DNA of 64,000 bases from CAZLRH01 sp964562015 (lineage in GTDB: Bacteria > Verrucomicrobiota > Verrucomicrobiia > Opitutales > JABDGR01). The stretch covers positions 124,001 to 188,000 of the forward strand of contig CAZLRH010000006.1 in NCBI GenBank assembly GCA_964562015.1. The letters are read 5' to 3'. The position numbers and the translations under genes were made by a program. Under the pieces are notes generated by a model. The model was not told the DNA's origin. It made no database searches and was given only the letters and a program-made list of their open reading frames with translations. Shown piece after piece: positions 8,292 to 16,335 of this stretch. How positions within the stretch are numbered: position 1 is the first letter of the stretch; each line of letters opens with the position of its first letter.

Positions 8292-8332
8292 GAAGCGCAA
8301 CCTCTCCGGATTTACCGGAGTGGTTGCGCTTC
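8292..8332 (-). terminator. Intrinsic terminator after barrel paralogue 2
   Basis: Arms GAAGCGCAACC (8292-8302) and GGTTGCGCTTC (8322-8332) are perfect complements, with a second internal pairing CTCCGG/CCGGAG. On the minus strand the stem is followed directly by seven T residues, the classic rho-independent layout. Confidence 0.9.
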
Positions 8333-8368
8333 ATGAACTCGGAAAAAGATTCCGAGGAGAGGGTTTAC

Positions 8369-9316
8369 TTAGAGGCTGAACTTGACGCCAGCGCCACCCC
8401 AGATGCTGTTCGCCGTGCCCGGGCTCTGCGCCGTGGGGGTCGCGGGACCAGCGGTCCAAGGCGGAATCTGCCCGGTGCCGTCGTTGTTGCCCGAATAACG
8501 GAAGCCGATGAACGCGGTGGCCCAGTCGGTGATCTTGTAGTTCAGGTCAACTTTGAACAGGTAGTAGGTGTAAGCGTTGCGCCAGTTTTGCGTCGGGCCG
8601 CCGGGCACGTGAGCGGGCCAGTCAACCTGGGCACCCAACTCGTGATTGCCGCCGAGCCAGCCGACCGTCGCCGCGGGCACGACAGACAGGCCTTTGAGCC
8701 CGGTCATACCGCTGAGGTCGTAGGTGTACGAAATACCGAGCTCGAAGTCATTCTGGTCGAGAATGAAGTCGTGGTAATAGAAGAACGACGGCGAGAGATT
8801 GAAGCCGATGGCCGACGTGGTGTCGTAGGTGAAGCCGATGTGCACTTCCTGGTTCTGGCTGGCGGCGCTGTTGATGCCACCCACGTCCGGATACCAGTAG
8901 TACATGTAGCCAACGTCGACACTCAAGGTCTTCACGAGGAAGTCGAGCGGGTAGGTGTAACCGCCGTAAAGGTCGATTTCACCGTGTTGATTCGGGCCAG
9001 CCACCGTACCGGCGCGACCGGCGGGTTGATTGGTCCACAAGCCGGCATAGACGCTGCCGCCATAGACCGGATAGCCGAACTGCACCGAAGGCTGGAAGGC
9101 GCCATTGGTGACCTTCTTGCCGCGGAAGATGTACTGCGTTTCGTAGTCCATCGTGCCGGCCACCGTGAGCTTGCTCATGATGTCCGTGGCGGTGCTCGTC
9201 GTCGTGGTCGTGGTGTTGGTCGTCGTTGTCGTGGTCGTCGTATTCGTGGCTGTTTGCGCGTGGGCGCCCGCCCAGAGGAGGGACAGGAGCGCCGTGAGCA
9301 GAATTTTCTTATGCAT
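8369..9316 (-). CDS. TorF-like outer-membrane beta-barrel protein, paralogue 2 with poly-Thr linker
   Basis: The 315-residue product has a signal peptide (MHKKILLTALLSLLWAGAHA) and then an unusual run of about 24 residues that are almost all Thr. After it comes a barrel domain closely similar to 7080-7922 (for example KVTNGAFQPSVQFGYPVYGG, then SVYAGLWTNQPAGR). It ends with the barrel-type strand GAGVKFSL. The Thr-rich stretch replaces the short linker of paralogue 1 and could be a flexible or glycosylated spacer. Function is presumed diffusion of small nutrients; no substrate can be read from sequence. It is transcribed towards paralogue 1 but has its own terminator and AT-rich upstream region. 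Confidence 0.8.
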   Translation of the reverse strand: MHKKILLTALLSLLWAGAHAQTATNTTTTTTTTNTTTTTTSTATDIMSKLTVAGTMDYETQYIFRGKKVTNGAFQPSVQFGYPVYGGSVYAGLWTNQPAGRAGTVAGPNQHGEIDLYGGYTYPLDFLVKTLSVDVGYMYYWYPDVGGINSAASQNQEVHIGFTYDTTSAIGFNLSPSFFYYHDFILDQNDFELGISYTYDLSGMTGLKGLSVVPAATVGWLGGNHELGAQVDWPAHVPGGPTQNWRNAYTYYLFKVDLNYKITDWATAFIGFRYSGNNDGTGQIPPWTAGPATPTAQSPGTANSIWGGAGVKFSL

Positions 9317-9373
9317 GGTGTTCAGTTGGTTGGTTTGGTTTAGGCTGGCTTTTCCTCTGGAGTGGAGGGAAAA
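9317..9373 (-). promoter_or_regulatory. Structured 5' leader of barrel paralogue 2
   Basis: Reading towards the gene, a hairpin with TTTTCC/GGAAAA-type arms (9365-9373 and 9350-9357) is followed by GCCTAAACCAAACCAACCAA, then CTGAACACC and the start codon. The run matches the leader of paralogue 1 (7923-7990) in position and wording. The rest of the gap to 9571 is AT-rich and contains the perfect palindrome ATAGAAATTTCTAT at 9505-9518. Confidence 0.45.
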
Positions 9374-9571
9374 CCAAGACTGGCATTCAGGTTTGCTTTT
9401 TGGAAAAAAACGACCGCATTCAGGGACGTTACAAGTCCGTCACCCAAATGAGCCATTAATTTCACGGTGGAATTAAGCAGGTTTTATGCGCGATTTGCAA
9501 AAAAATAGAAATTTCTATAAGAAGCTTAATTTCAACAACTTAATCGTTAAGAACCATCCCATTTGACCGCT

Positions 9572-10018
9572 ATGGCGAACATGAACAATCCAGAAATTAG
9601 CTTATCTGCGCGCCGTCTGGGTCTTTTGGCGGCGGTGCTCGGCCTGGCCGGCGTCCTATTTGGGGCCTTTGGGGCCCACGCGTTCAAAGACAAGTTGGAA
9701 GCCCTGCACAATGTCGACATCTGGCGCACGGCAGTGGAATACAATCTTGCGCATGCGGTCGCGTTGCTCGCCGCCGCGATTTGGATCGAGCTTAGGAGTC
9801 AATCCATGGGCGGTGGCCAAGCGCCCGGCGTGAAAGCGCTAGAATGGGCGGGATACTGCTGGGCCGGCGGAGTGGTATGCTTTTCCGGCTCGCTCTACGC
9901 CTTAGCTTTGGGCGGGCCGCACTGGCTGGGGCCAGTCACACCCTTGGGCGGGCTGGGCTTCCTGGCCGGCTGGGTGCTGGTCATGGTCGCGGTGCTTCAG
10001 GCGCCCAATAAATCGTGA
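9572..10018 (+). CDS. DUF423 family small membrane protein
   Basis: The product of about 148 residues has four hydrophobic segments and the DUF423 signature GAFGAHAFKDKL near residue 35, followed by W-R-T-A-V-E-Y-N-L-A-H-A-V-A-L-L. Family members (E. coli YgdD) are inner-membrane proteins of unknown role. A TTG at 9563 and ATG codons at 9572 and 9581 are all possible starts; I take the first ATG. It is divergent from the barrel gene. A possible promoter is TTGCAA at 9495 with TATAAG at 9516, although the 15-nt spacing is short. Confidence 0.85.
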   Translation: MANMNNPEISLSARRLGLLAAVLGLAGVLFGAFGAHAFKDKLEALHNVDIWRTAVEYNLAHAVALLAAAIWIELRSQSMGGGQAPGVKALEWAGYCWAGGVVCFSGSLYALALGGPHWLGPVTPLGGLGFLAGWVLVMVAVLQAPNKS

Positions 10019-10027
10019 CGTAACGTA

Positions 10028-11302
10028 TCAATCGGCGCGCCGCCCCGGCCAGTGCTGCGCACGAGTCCAGAAGGCATCCGTCCGCCCGCCGTAATAGGTG
10101 TCGAGCACGCGGTCCATGACGCGGGTGGTGCGCCGGGCGGATTCCCCGGTGCTGGAACAGGGGCCGAGGCCGCGCAAATCGTTTACGACCGCCTGGACCA
10201 GCGGTTGCGCCACATGCGGCGGCGGCGTGAAGGGAAATTCCTGCGTCGCACCACCGGCGAGCTCAAGCCGGAGCGGTTCCTGGCCAAAGGTGGAAAACGT
10301 CAGCCGGCCATTGGTGCCGGTGATTTGGAAAAAGTCCTCGCGCGCCGCCCCGGCGAAATTCCACGCCGCCGTGCCGGGCACGCCCGCGGTCGTGCGAAAA
10401 TTCATCGCCAAGGTGTCCTCGACCGCGTAAGGCGAGGCCAGGTTTGCGGCGTGGCCCGCCACGTCTTCGAGCGGGCCGAAAAAGAAATCCAGCAAGTCCA
10501 GCGTGTGCGAACCGAGGTCGAGGAAAAAGCCGCCGCCGGCATTTTCCGCCTCAAGCCGCCAGGGCAGGGCGCCCGCCGAGTGGTTGGCGGGGGCCTGTTC
10601 GGTGGCGCGCTGAATATCGAGCATGTAGCCCAATTGCCGGGAGAGCTGCCGGGCCTTTTCTCCGCCGGGCCCGATGACGGCGGCGATGTCCTTGGCGGCG
10701 ACCTGGAAATGAATGCGGTGGTTTTTCTCGTCGACCACGACGTTGGTGGGGGCGGCCGGGCGGATGGCCTCGGCCAGGGCGCGCGCGGGGTCGGTGGTGA
10801 TGTGGCGCGGATCGGTGAATTGGTAGCGAATGGCGGTCACGCGGCCGAGCATCGTTTCGATGAGCTCCTTGGCCCGGAGGAAACGCGGTTGGGCGCGGCG
10901 GTAATAGGCGACGAACAGCGGCAGGCGGGCGCGGGCAAAGGCCTCGACCATTTGATCACATTCCGTGATATTGCGCGCCATCGGCTTTTCCACGTGGGCG
11001 GGCTTCCCGGCGGCGGCCACGCGCAGGGCGTATTCCAGATGCGAGCCCGGCGGCGTGGCGATGTAAACCGCGTCCACTTCCGGGTCGCGGATGAGCGCCT
11101 CGGCGTCGGAGTACCATTTGGGCACGGCATGGCGGCGGGCGTAATCCTGGGCCAGCTCCGCATTGCGGCGCATGACGGCGACGAGCCTGGAGCCCTCGGA
11201 TTTTTGAAAGCCGGGGCCGCTTTTCACCTCGGTGACATCCCCGCAGCCGAGGATGCCCCAATGAATCACGTCACGCGTTTGCCAGGCGGAACCAGTAGTC
11301 AT
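10028..11302 (-). CDS. Gfo/Idh/MocA oxidoreductase with inserted NusA-like KH domain
   Basis: This is an NAD(P)-dependent sugar or inositol dehydrogenase-like protein. Residues 13-165 form the Rossmann part (IHWGILGCGDVTEVKSGPGF, then VDAVYIATPPGSHLEYALRV and the HVEKPMARN motif with catalytic-type Lys). Residues 246-424 form the alpha/beta domain beginning LPWRLEAENAGGGFFLDLGS. Between them, at about residues 168-240, is an extra segment not found in this family. Its helix-strand order and motif (DPARALAEAIRPA, VVVDEKNHRIHF, then AAVIGPGGEKARQLSRQLGY, then MLDIQ) match the second KH domain of NusA, including the GxxG loop (GPGG, 211-214). Length (424) exceeds the usual 330-360 by about this amount. 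Substrate unknown. Codon use in the insert looks like the rest of the gene. Confidence 0.85.
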   Translation of the reverse strand: MTTGSAWQTRDVIHWGILGCGDVTEVKSGPGFQKSEGSRLVAVMRRNAELAQDYARRHAVPKWYSDAEALIRDPEVDAVYIATPPGSHLEYALRVAAAGKPAHVEKPMARNITECDQMVEAFARARLPLFVAYYRRAQPRFLRAKELIETMLGRVTAIRYQFTDPRHITTDPARALAEAIRPAAPTNVVVDEKNHRIHFQVAAKDIAAVIGPGGEKARQLSRQLGYMLDIQRATEQAPANHSAGALPWRLEAENAGGGFFLDLGSHTLDLLDFFFGPLEDVAGHAANLASPYAVEDTLAMNFRTTAGVPGTAAWNFAGAAREDFFQITGTNGRLTFSTFGQEPLRLELAGGATQEFPFTPPPHVAQPLVQAVVNDLRGLGPCSSTGESARRTTRVMDRVLDTYYGGRTDAFWTRAQHWPGRRAD

Positions 11303-11383
11303 GCGGGACGCTAAGGGGCCGCCCCGCGGCGTGGCAAAATTAATTTTGACGCATCACGCGCCGGCGCAACAAAAAGGAAACGC

Positions 11384-12991
11384 TTACGGAGACTTCGCTG
11401 GAGTTATCGGCGCAGCCGTGGTCGTGTTGCCCGTCGCTGCGGGCGGGGCGGAAAATTCGGCGGTCAATTTTTCCAGGGCGGTGACGGCGTCGGCGCGCTC
11501 GACGGGGTTGAGCTCGGAGGGTAGCAGGTAGCCCTCGCGGTCCTTGTCGAAATGCTGGACGACCGCCGCGCGCAGGTCCGCGAGCGGATCGGCGACGGTG
11601 GATTGCAGCAGGATGATGTAGGCCACAGAGAAATAAATGATGAGCCCGGTGACGTCCACCAAGGTGGCGATGAAGGGCGCGCTCGAGGTCGCCGGGTCAA
11701 AGCCGAGGCGTTTCAACAGCAGCGGGAGCATCCCGCCCATCAGCGAGCCCCAGAGCACGATGCCAATCAAGGCCACGCCGACCGTCGCGGCCACCAGAAT
11801 CCAGTTATCACCGTAAATGGTGTGGCCGCGCAACTTGAGCGAAATCAGCGCCCACACGGCGATGCGCAAAAAGCCGATGGCGCCCAGGATGCAGCCGAGG
11901 GAAAATCCGGCCACCAGTTCGCGCCGCATGATTTTCATCCATTCGCGCAGGCGAAATTCGCCGAGGGCCAGCGCGCGGATGACGAGCGTCGAGGCCTGCG
12001 AGCCGGCATTGCCGCCGGAGCTGATGACCAGTGGGATGAACAGCGCGAGCACCACGGCCCGAGCGATTTCGTCCTCAAAAAAGCCCATGGCCGTGGCGGT
12101 CAGCATTTCGCCGAGGAAAAGCGCCACCAGCCAGCCCGCGCGCTTTTTAATCATGCGCGGCAGCGAAATCGTGGTGTAGGGTTCGTCGAGGGCTTCCGTG
12201 CCGCCGAGCTTCTGGATGTCCTCGGTGGCTTCTTCGGCGGCGACGTCCAGCATGTCGTCCGCGGTGATGATGCCGATGAGCTTGCCCTCCGGGCTGGTGA
12301 CGGGCAGCGCCACCCGGTCGTATTTGCGGAAGATTTCGAGGGCCTTTTCGCGGTCGTCGGTGGGATGCAGGGCGGCGAAGTTGCCGTCCATGAGCGCGCG
12401 CACCGGCGTCTCGGGATCGGACAGGAGAAAGCGCCGCACGCGAATATCGTCGAGGAGGTGCCCGTCGTCATCGACCACGTACACCATGTTCAGCGTCTCG
12501 CGGTCGTAGCCATGCTGGCGGATGAATTCCAGTGCCTGGCGCACCGTCCATTCCGGGTGCACGGCCACGTAATCAAGCGCCATCAGGCGGCCCGCGCTGT
12601 GCTCGGGATAGGCCAGCAACTCCTGGGCGACGAGGCGTTCCTCGGGCGTGAGCAGGCACAACAACTGTTTGGCGACGTCCGGCGGCACCTCGTTGAGGAA
12701 GTGCGTGCGGTCGTCGGGCGGCAGCTCGTTCAGCAGGACGGCGGCCTGGTCCTGGCTCAGGGCCTTGAGCAACCTGTGCTTCGCGGAGTGCTCCAGGTAC
12801 GAAAAAATGCCGACCGCCATGTCCTTCGAGCACACGCGAAACAGCACGGCCAATTCCGCGATCGGCAATTCCGCCAGAATCGGCGCCAAATCCATCGGCA
12901 GCCACGGCGCGAGCTTTTGCTTGAGGCCGGCAAAGTCCTTGACGGCCAGCAGGGCGCTGATGTCGTTTTTGATTTCCGTGGTGGCCCGCAT
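11384..12991 (-). CDS. mgtE: Magnesium transporter MgtE with C-terminal EF-hand-like motif
   Basis: MgtE is a dimeric inner-membrane Mg2+ channel gated by cytoplasmic Mg2+. From the ATG at 12991 (MRATTEIKNDISALLAVKDF) the 535-residue product has the N-domain helical repeats and then the CBS pair (MALDYVAVHPEWTVRQALEF through DIRVRRFLLSDPETPVRALM). These are followed by the plug helix and five membrane segments, with the family selectivity block STLVIRALALGEF before TM3. After the last membrane segment is a tail of about 70 residues. It contains DKDREGYLLPSE at residues 482-493, which fits the 12-residue EF-hand loop with acidic residues at positions 1, 3, 5 and 12 and Gly at 6. Most MgtE proteins end soon after TM5, so the tail is an addition. 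No Mg2+ riboswitch is evident in the 5' region. Confidence 0.93.
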   Translation of the reverse strand: MRATTEIKNDISALLAVKDFAGLKQKLAPWLPMDLAPILAELPIAELAVLFRVCSKDMAVGIFSYLEHSAKHRLLKALSQDQAAVLLNELPPDDRTHFLNEVPPDVAKQLLCLLTPEERLVAQELLAYPEHSAGRLMALDYVAVHPEWTVRQALEFIRQHGYDRETLNMVYVVDDDGHLLDDIRVRRFLLSDPETPVRALMDGNFAALHPTDDREKALEIFRKYDRVALPVTSPEGKLIGIITADDMLDVAAEEATEDIQKLGGTEALDEPYTTISLPRMIKKRAGWLVALFLGEMLTATAMGFFEDEIARAVVLALFIPLVISSGGNAGSQASTLVIRALALGEFRLREWMKIMRRELVAGFSLGCILGAIGFLRIAVWALISLKLRGHTIYGDNWILVAATVGVALIGIVLWGSLMGGMLPLLLKRLGFDPATSSAPFIATLVDVTGLIIYFSVAYIILLQSTVADPLADLRAAVVQHFDKDREGYLLPSELNPVERADAVTALEKLTAEFSAPPAATGNTTTAAPITPAKSP

Positions 12992-13119
12992 GAACGGTAC
13001 GTGTCTCGAATGGCCGCGGTGGCAAAGGCACACCCCGGCCCGGCGTTGAGATCAGCCCCCGGTCAGCGCGCCACGGCCACCGCCCCGGAGGGCAGGTCTA
13101 CAGCCGAATAGCGGCGGGC

Positions 13120-14157
13120 TCAGAAGTCGAATTTGTTGATATTGTCCTTATTGAAGATGTACGGCTTGCCCAGCAAAATATTGTCGTCCTGGATTTCAAA
13201 GGTGCCGAGGGAGCCGGCCTTGATGCTCTTGTCGCCGGGCTTCAAGGTGCCCTTGGCCAGGGCGTCCGCCGCGTAAACGGTGAGGTAGCCGAGGTCGCCG
13301 GTGTTCCAGAGGATAACGCTGTCGGTCACGCCGCTGTTCACGTAAGGCTTGTTTTCGTTGGGCATGCCCAGGCCGATGACCTTGACCTTGCCGACCTTGC
13401 CGGCCTGCTTCACGGCTTCCGCCGCGCCGGGGACGGCGGCGGTGGAGATGGCCATGATGAGTTTCAGGTCCGGGTATGTGCTCATTAAAGTTGTGGCTAC
13501 GGTCTGGGACTGGTCCTTCATGTCGTTGCCGGGGACCACGGTGACGAGTTTGATGTCTGGATATTTTTCCTTCAGGCGCGCTTCGATGAAGTTCTGCCAG
13601 GATTTCTGGTTTGAGGCCGTCACCGAGGCGGTGATGATGGCAAATTCACCTTTTCCACCCATGAGGCGCGCGGCCTCGTCGGTCAGCGTGTCGCCAATGC
13701 CTTTGGGGGTGGCCTGGTTGACGAAAAAGGAGCGGGCGTCTTTCTGCGCGTCGGCATCGTAGGTGAGAACTTTGATGCCGGCGGCCTGGGCCTTGCGCAG
13801 GGCGGTGGAAATGCCTTCCGCATTTTCCGCGGCGACGCAAATCACGTCTTCGCCGAGGGTGATCCAGTTTTCCACGATTTCGTTTTGCTTGGCCGCATTC
13901 GAGTCGGTCGGGCCGTCATAAATCAAATCCACGCCGAGTTCCTTGGCGGCTTTTTCCGCGCCGGCCTTGACGGAAATAAAATAGCCGAGGCCCTTGGCTT
14001 TCGGCATCAAGGCGATCTTGAGCTGCTTGCCGGCGGCCGGAGCGGGCGCGGCGGCGCTCGCGGCCGGGGCCGGAGCTTCGGACTTTCCGCCACAGGCGGA
14101 CAAAAAGAGCGCGGCGGTGGCGCCGGCGACGAGGAACAGGGACGGGAACCGTTTCAT
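13120..14157 (-). CDS. Sugar ABC transporter substrate-binding lipoprotein (RhaS/LsrB-like)
   Basis: The 345-residue protein has a lipoprotein signal with lipobox LSAC at residues 19-22 and an Ala/Pro linker. It then has a periplasmic-binding-protein type 1 (Peripla_BP_4) fold: KIALMPKAKGLGYFISVKAG, DSNAAKQNEIVENWI, AAGIKVLTYDADA and MAISTAAVPGAAEAVKQAG. These features place it with the rhamnose and autoinducer-2 binding proteins (RhaS, LsrB). The ligand cannot be fixed from sequence; neighbouring GH2 and epimerase genes argue for a plant-derived sugar. Its start overlaps the permease stop (ATGA), so translation is coupled to 14154-15227. Confidence 0.9.
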   Translation of the reverse strand: MKRFPSLFLVAGATAALFLSACGGKSEAPAPAASAAAPAPAAGKQLKIALMPKAKGLGYFISVKAGAEKAAKELGVDLIYDGPTDSNAAKQNEIVENWITLGEDVICVAAENAEGISTALRKAQAAGIKVLTYDADAQKDARSFFVNQATPKGIGDTLTDEAARLMGGKGEFAIITASVTASNQKSWQNFIEARLKEKYPDIKLVTVVPGNDMKDQSQTVATTLMSTYPDLKLIMAISTAAVPGAAEAVKQAGKVGKVKVIGLGMPNENKPYVNSGVTDSVILWNTGDLGYLTVYAADALAKGTLKPGDKSIKAGSLGTFEIQDDNILLGKPYIFNKDNINKFDF

Positions 14158-15227
14158 GCGGGGTGGGAGGGTTGGGGGGTTAAACGGGCATTCTGACGGC
14201 GCGCCCGCCAGTTTGACAAGATTTTTGGCAAAACTCCGCCGGTCAACGCGATCAAGAGCAAGGCGCCGGTCAGCATCCCGGACATTTCCTCGCCCACGCC
14301 CTGCTTAATGACAAAGGGCACGGTGCCGAGGCCGCTTTTCAAAACGCCGATGGCCAGCACGCCGAGCAGGGTGCCGTAGATACTGCCCACGCCGCCGAAA
14401 ATGCTCGTGCCGCCGAGGACGACCGCCGTAATTGCAAAAAGTTCGTAGCCCGTGCCGGCGTCGGCCTTGGCCTGGCCCAGGCGCGCGGTGTAAATGATGG
14501 CCGCCAGCGCCGACACGAAACCGGCCAGGATATAAACCATCGCCAAGCGTCGCTCGACGGGCAGTCCGGCATAACGCGCGCCCTCGGGAGCAAAACCAAT
14601 CGCACGGAACGACCGCCCAAAAGTAGTCTGATGCACCAGCAGCCAATAGGCGGCGGTCACGCCGAAAAAAATCCACGCTTGCGTGGGCAGGCCGAGCACG
14701 CGTTCCTGGCCCAGAAATAAAAACGACGCGGGGAAATTGGTAAACGTGTCCGCGCCGTGGGTGATGGCCTCGGCCAGCCCGCGAAAAAGCGAATAGGTGC
14801 CGAGCGTCACAATCAACGGCGGCAGGCGCAGGAGGGTAATCAGCGCCGCGTTCAACCCGCCCGCGACCGCGCCGATTCCCAGTGTGGCTACGATCGCGAG
14901 CGCAAGGGGGAAGTGCGCATCCTGCCACAATTTTCCAAATAAAATCGCGCACAAGCCCATGAGCGAGCCGACCGACAAATCAATCCCGCCGGTTAAAATC
15001 ACCGGGGTCAGCGCGAGGGCGAGCAAGCCGATTTCACACGAGTGGCGCAAAATGTCGAACTGGCGGTTCATCGTGCCGAAACCGAGCGTCACGGTGCCGC
15101 GCACCGTTGTGCCGGCGAAATAAAAATACACCCACTCGGCCACCAGCACGCCCAGCAGAATGGTCTCATGCCGGAGCAAAATCGCCTTCCCGGCCGGTTG
15201 CGTGGAGCTGGAAGCAGGCTGGGACAT
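14154..15227 (-). CDS. Sugar ABC transporter permease, RhaP/RbsC family (first)
   Basis: This polytopic inner-membrane protein of 357 residues belongs to the BPD_transp_2 permease family. It has the signature LTGGIDLSVGSLMGLCAILF near residue 80 and the cytoplasmic contact region AEGARYAGLPVERRLAMVYI, where EGAR-xx-G is the ATPase-coupling segment. The later block is AVVLGGTSIFGGVGSIYGT. It would form the channel with the second permease (21774-22730) and the double ATPase (23029-24543). The N-terminal 16 residues (Ser/Gln/Thr-rich) are predicted cytoplasmic. It is followed without a gap by the binding-protein gene. Confidence 0.92.
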   Translation of the reverse strand: MSQPASSSTQPAGKAILLRHETILLGVLVAEWVYFYFAGTTVRGTVTLGFGTMNRQFDILRHSCEIGLLALALTPVILTGGIDLSVGSLMGLCAILFGKLWQDAHFPLALAIVATLGIGAVAGGLNAALITLLRLPPLIVTLGTYSLFRGLAEAITHGADTFTNFPASFLFLGQERVLGLPTQAWIFFGVTAAYWLLVHQTTFGRSFRAIGFAPEGARYAGLPVERRLAMVYILAGFVSALAAIIYTARLGQAKADAGTGYELFAITAVVLGGTSIFGGVGSIYGTLLGVLAIGVLKSGLGTVPFVIKQGVGEEMSGMLTGALLLIALTGGVLPKILSNWRARRQNARLTPQPSHPA

Positions 15228-15232
15228 GAGGA

Positions 15233-15318
15233 TTTTTTGACAGAATTAACAGAATTAACGGAATTGAAAAAACCGGCTGAATAAAATTTCTTATTCTGTA
15301 AATTTTGTTAATTCTGTC
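15233..15318. repeat. 9-nt-periodic dispersed repeat with 13-bp inverted ends
   Basis: ACAGAATTA-type nonamers run from 15239. The block GACAGAATTAACA (15239-15251) recurs inverted at 15306-15318. The stretch 15233-15265 matches 29250-29282 at 30 of 33 positions by my reading, so it is a dispersed element. It fills the spacer between the SGNH hydrolase stop and the permease start. Confidence 0.7.
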
Positions 15319-15333
15319 GAAATCCGCATTATC

Positions 15334-16158
15334 CTACGGCTTGAGCAGGAGCGCGAGCGGCTCCTGGATGGCCTCGGCCCAGATTTCGTAGCCGGGGGCG
15401 GCGGGATGCAGCTTGTCGGCGCCGAAGACGCCGGGCTTGAAGCCGGATTTGTCGTCATTCAAAAACTTGTCGCCGATGTCCAGATAGAACACGTGGTTGA
15501 GGTCGCTGAGCTTGGCCAGCGCGTGATTAATTTCCTCGATTTGCGGGTTGTTGATGGGGCTGTCAAAGCGCGGGAAAATCGCGAGCAGGAGGATTTTGGC
15601 GTCGGGGAAATCCTTGCGGAGTTCGGCCACGTCGGCGTACACGCCCTCAATCGCCTCGGGCACAGTGTTCCGCGGTGCGGGATTGGCGCCGCGCTCCATG
15701 CCGGTGTTGTTCGTGCCAATCATGAGCACGACCACTTTCGGCTTAAAGCCCTGGCCTTCGCCGTTCTGGAGCCGCCAGAGCACATGCTGGGTGCGGTCCG
15801 CGCTGATGCCGAAATTCGCGGCCTTCATATTACCATAATACTTTTCCCACACGGCCTTGCCCGTGGTGCGCCAGAAGTCGGTGATTGAGTCGCCGAGAAA
15901 AAGCACATCGATGTCGCCCTTCTTCGCAATCTCTACAAAACTGGCGTGCCGGTTGTCGGTGCCGCGCTGGATCATGGGGATGATGGCGGTGTTGGGCTTG
16001 GCCGGAGCGGCGGCGTCGGTCGAAGCGGCAGGTGCCGGGGCCGCGGATGCCGCGGCGGGCGCCGGAGCATCAGCCGCAAAAACGGCGGTCCGCGCCAGCG
16101 CGAGCAGGGTCAGCGTGGAGAGGAAGGAAAAACGGGAAAACAGGGGCGGGGCTTTCAT
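15334..16158 (-). CDS. Secreted SGNH/GDSL hydrolase
   Basis: I start at 16158 (MKAPPLFSRFSFLSTLTLLA); the 669-codon open frame upstream is antisense to a methyltransferase. The 274-residue product has a signal peptide, an Ala/Pro-rich linker, and the SGNH blocks: DVLFLGDSITDFW (nucleophile Ser), NFGISADRT (block II Gly), LMIGTNNTG (block III Asn) and FGADKLHPAAPGYEIWAEAI (block V Asp and His). The pattern is that of the PAF-acetylhydrolase-like or acyl esterase group common beside glycoside hydrolases; deacetylation of a polysaccharide is a reasonable guess. It precedes the permease and binding-protein genes on the same strand and may be co-transcribed with them. Confidence 0.88.
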   Translation of the reverse strand: MKAPPLFSRFSFLSTLTLLALARTAVFAADAPAPAAASAAPAPAASTDAAAPAKPNTAIIPMIQRGTDNRHASFVEIAKKGDIDVLFLGDSITDFWRTTGKAVWEKYYGNMKAANFGISADRTQHVLWRLQNGEGQGFKPKVVVLMIGTNNTGMERGANPAPRNTVPEAIEGVYADVAELRKDFPDAKILLLAIFPRFDSPINNPQIEEINHALAKLSDLNHVFYLDIGDKFLNDDKSGFKPGVFGADKLHPAAPGYEIWAEAIQEPLALLLKP

Positions 16159-16335
16159 GACGAGGGCTGGAGTAAGGGGTGAGGCGCGGCACGCAAAAGC
16201 TTTTGGCCGCGGGAATTTCCACGGTAGGCAAGCGTCCTGCGGGCTGTCAAACGGATACCAGACGGCGGAGATTTTCGAGATTGCGGGGGTCGTCGGCCGG
16301 GAATTTACTGGGGAGGGCCAGGCTGGTCCTTTCGG

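Noticed and set aside
9505..9518. Palindrome ATAGAAATTTCTAT as an operator
   Set aside because: It is perfect but in AT-rich divergent DNA with only one copy; no regulator is adjacent.
13034..13119. Mg2+-responsive riboswitch upstream of mgtE
   Set aside because: This space is too short and lacks the M-box helices; no riboswitch could be recognised.
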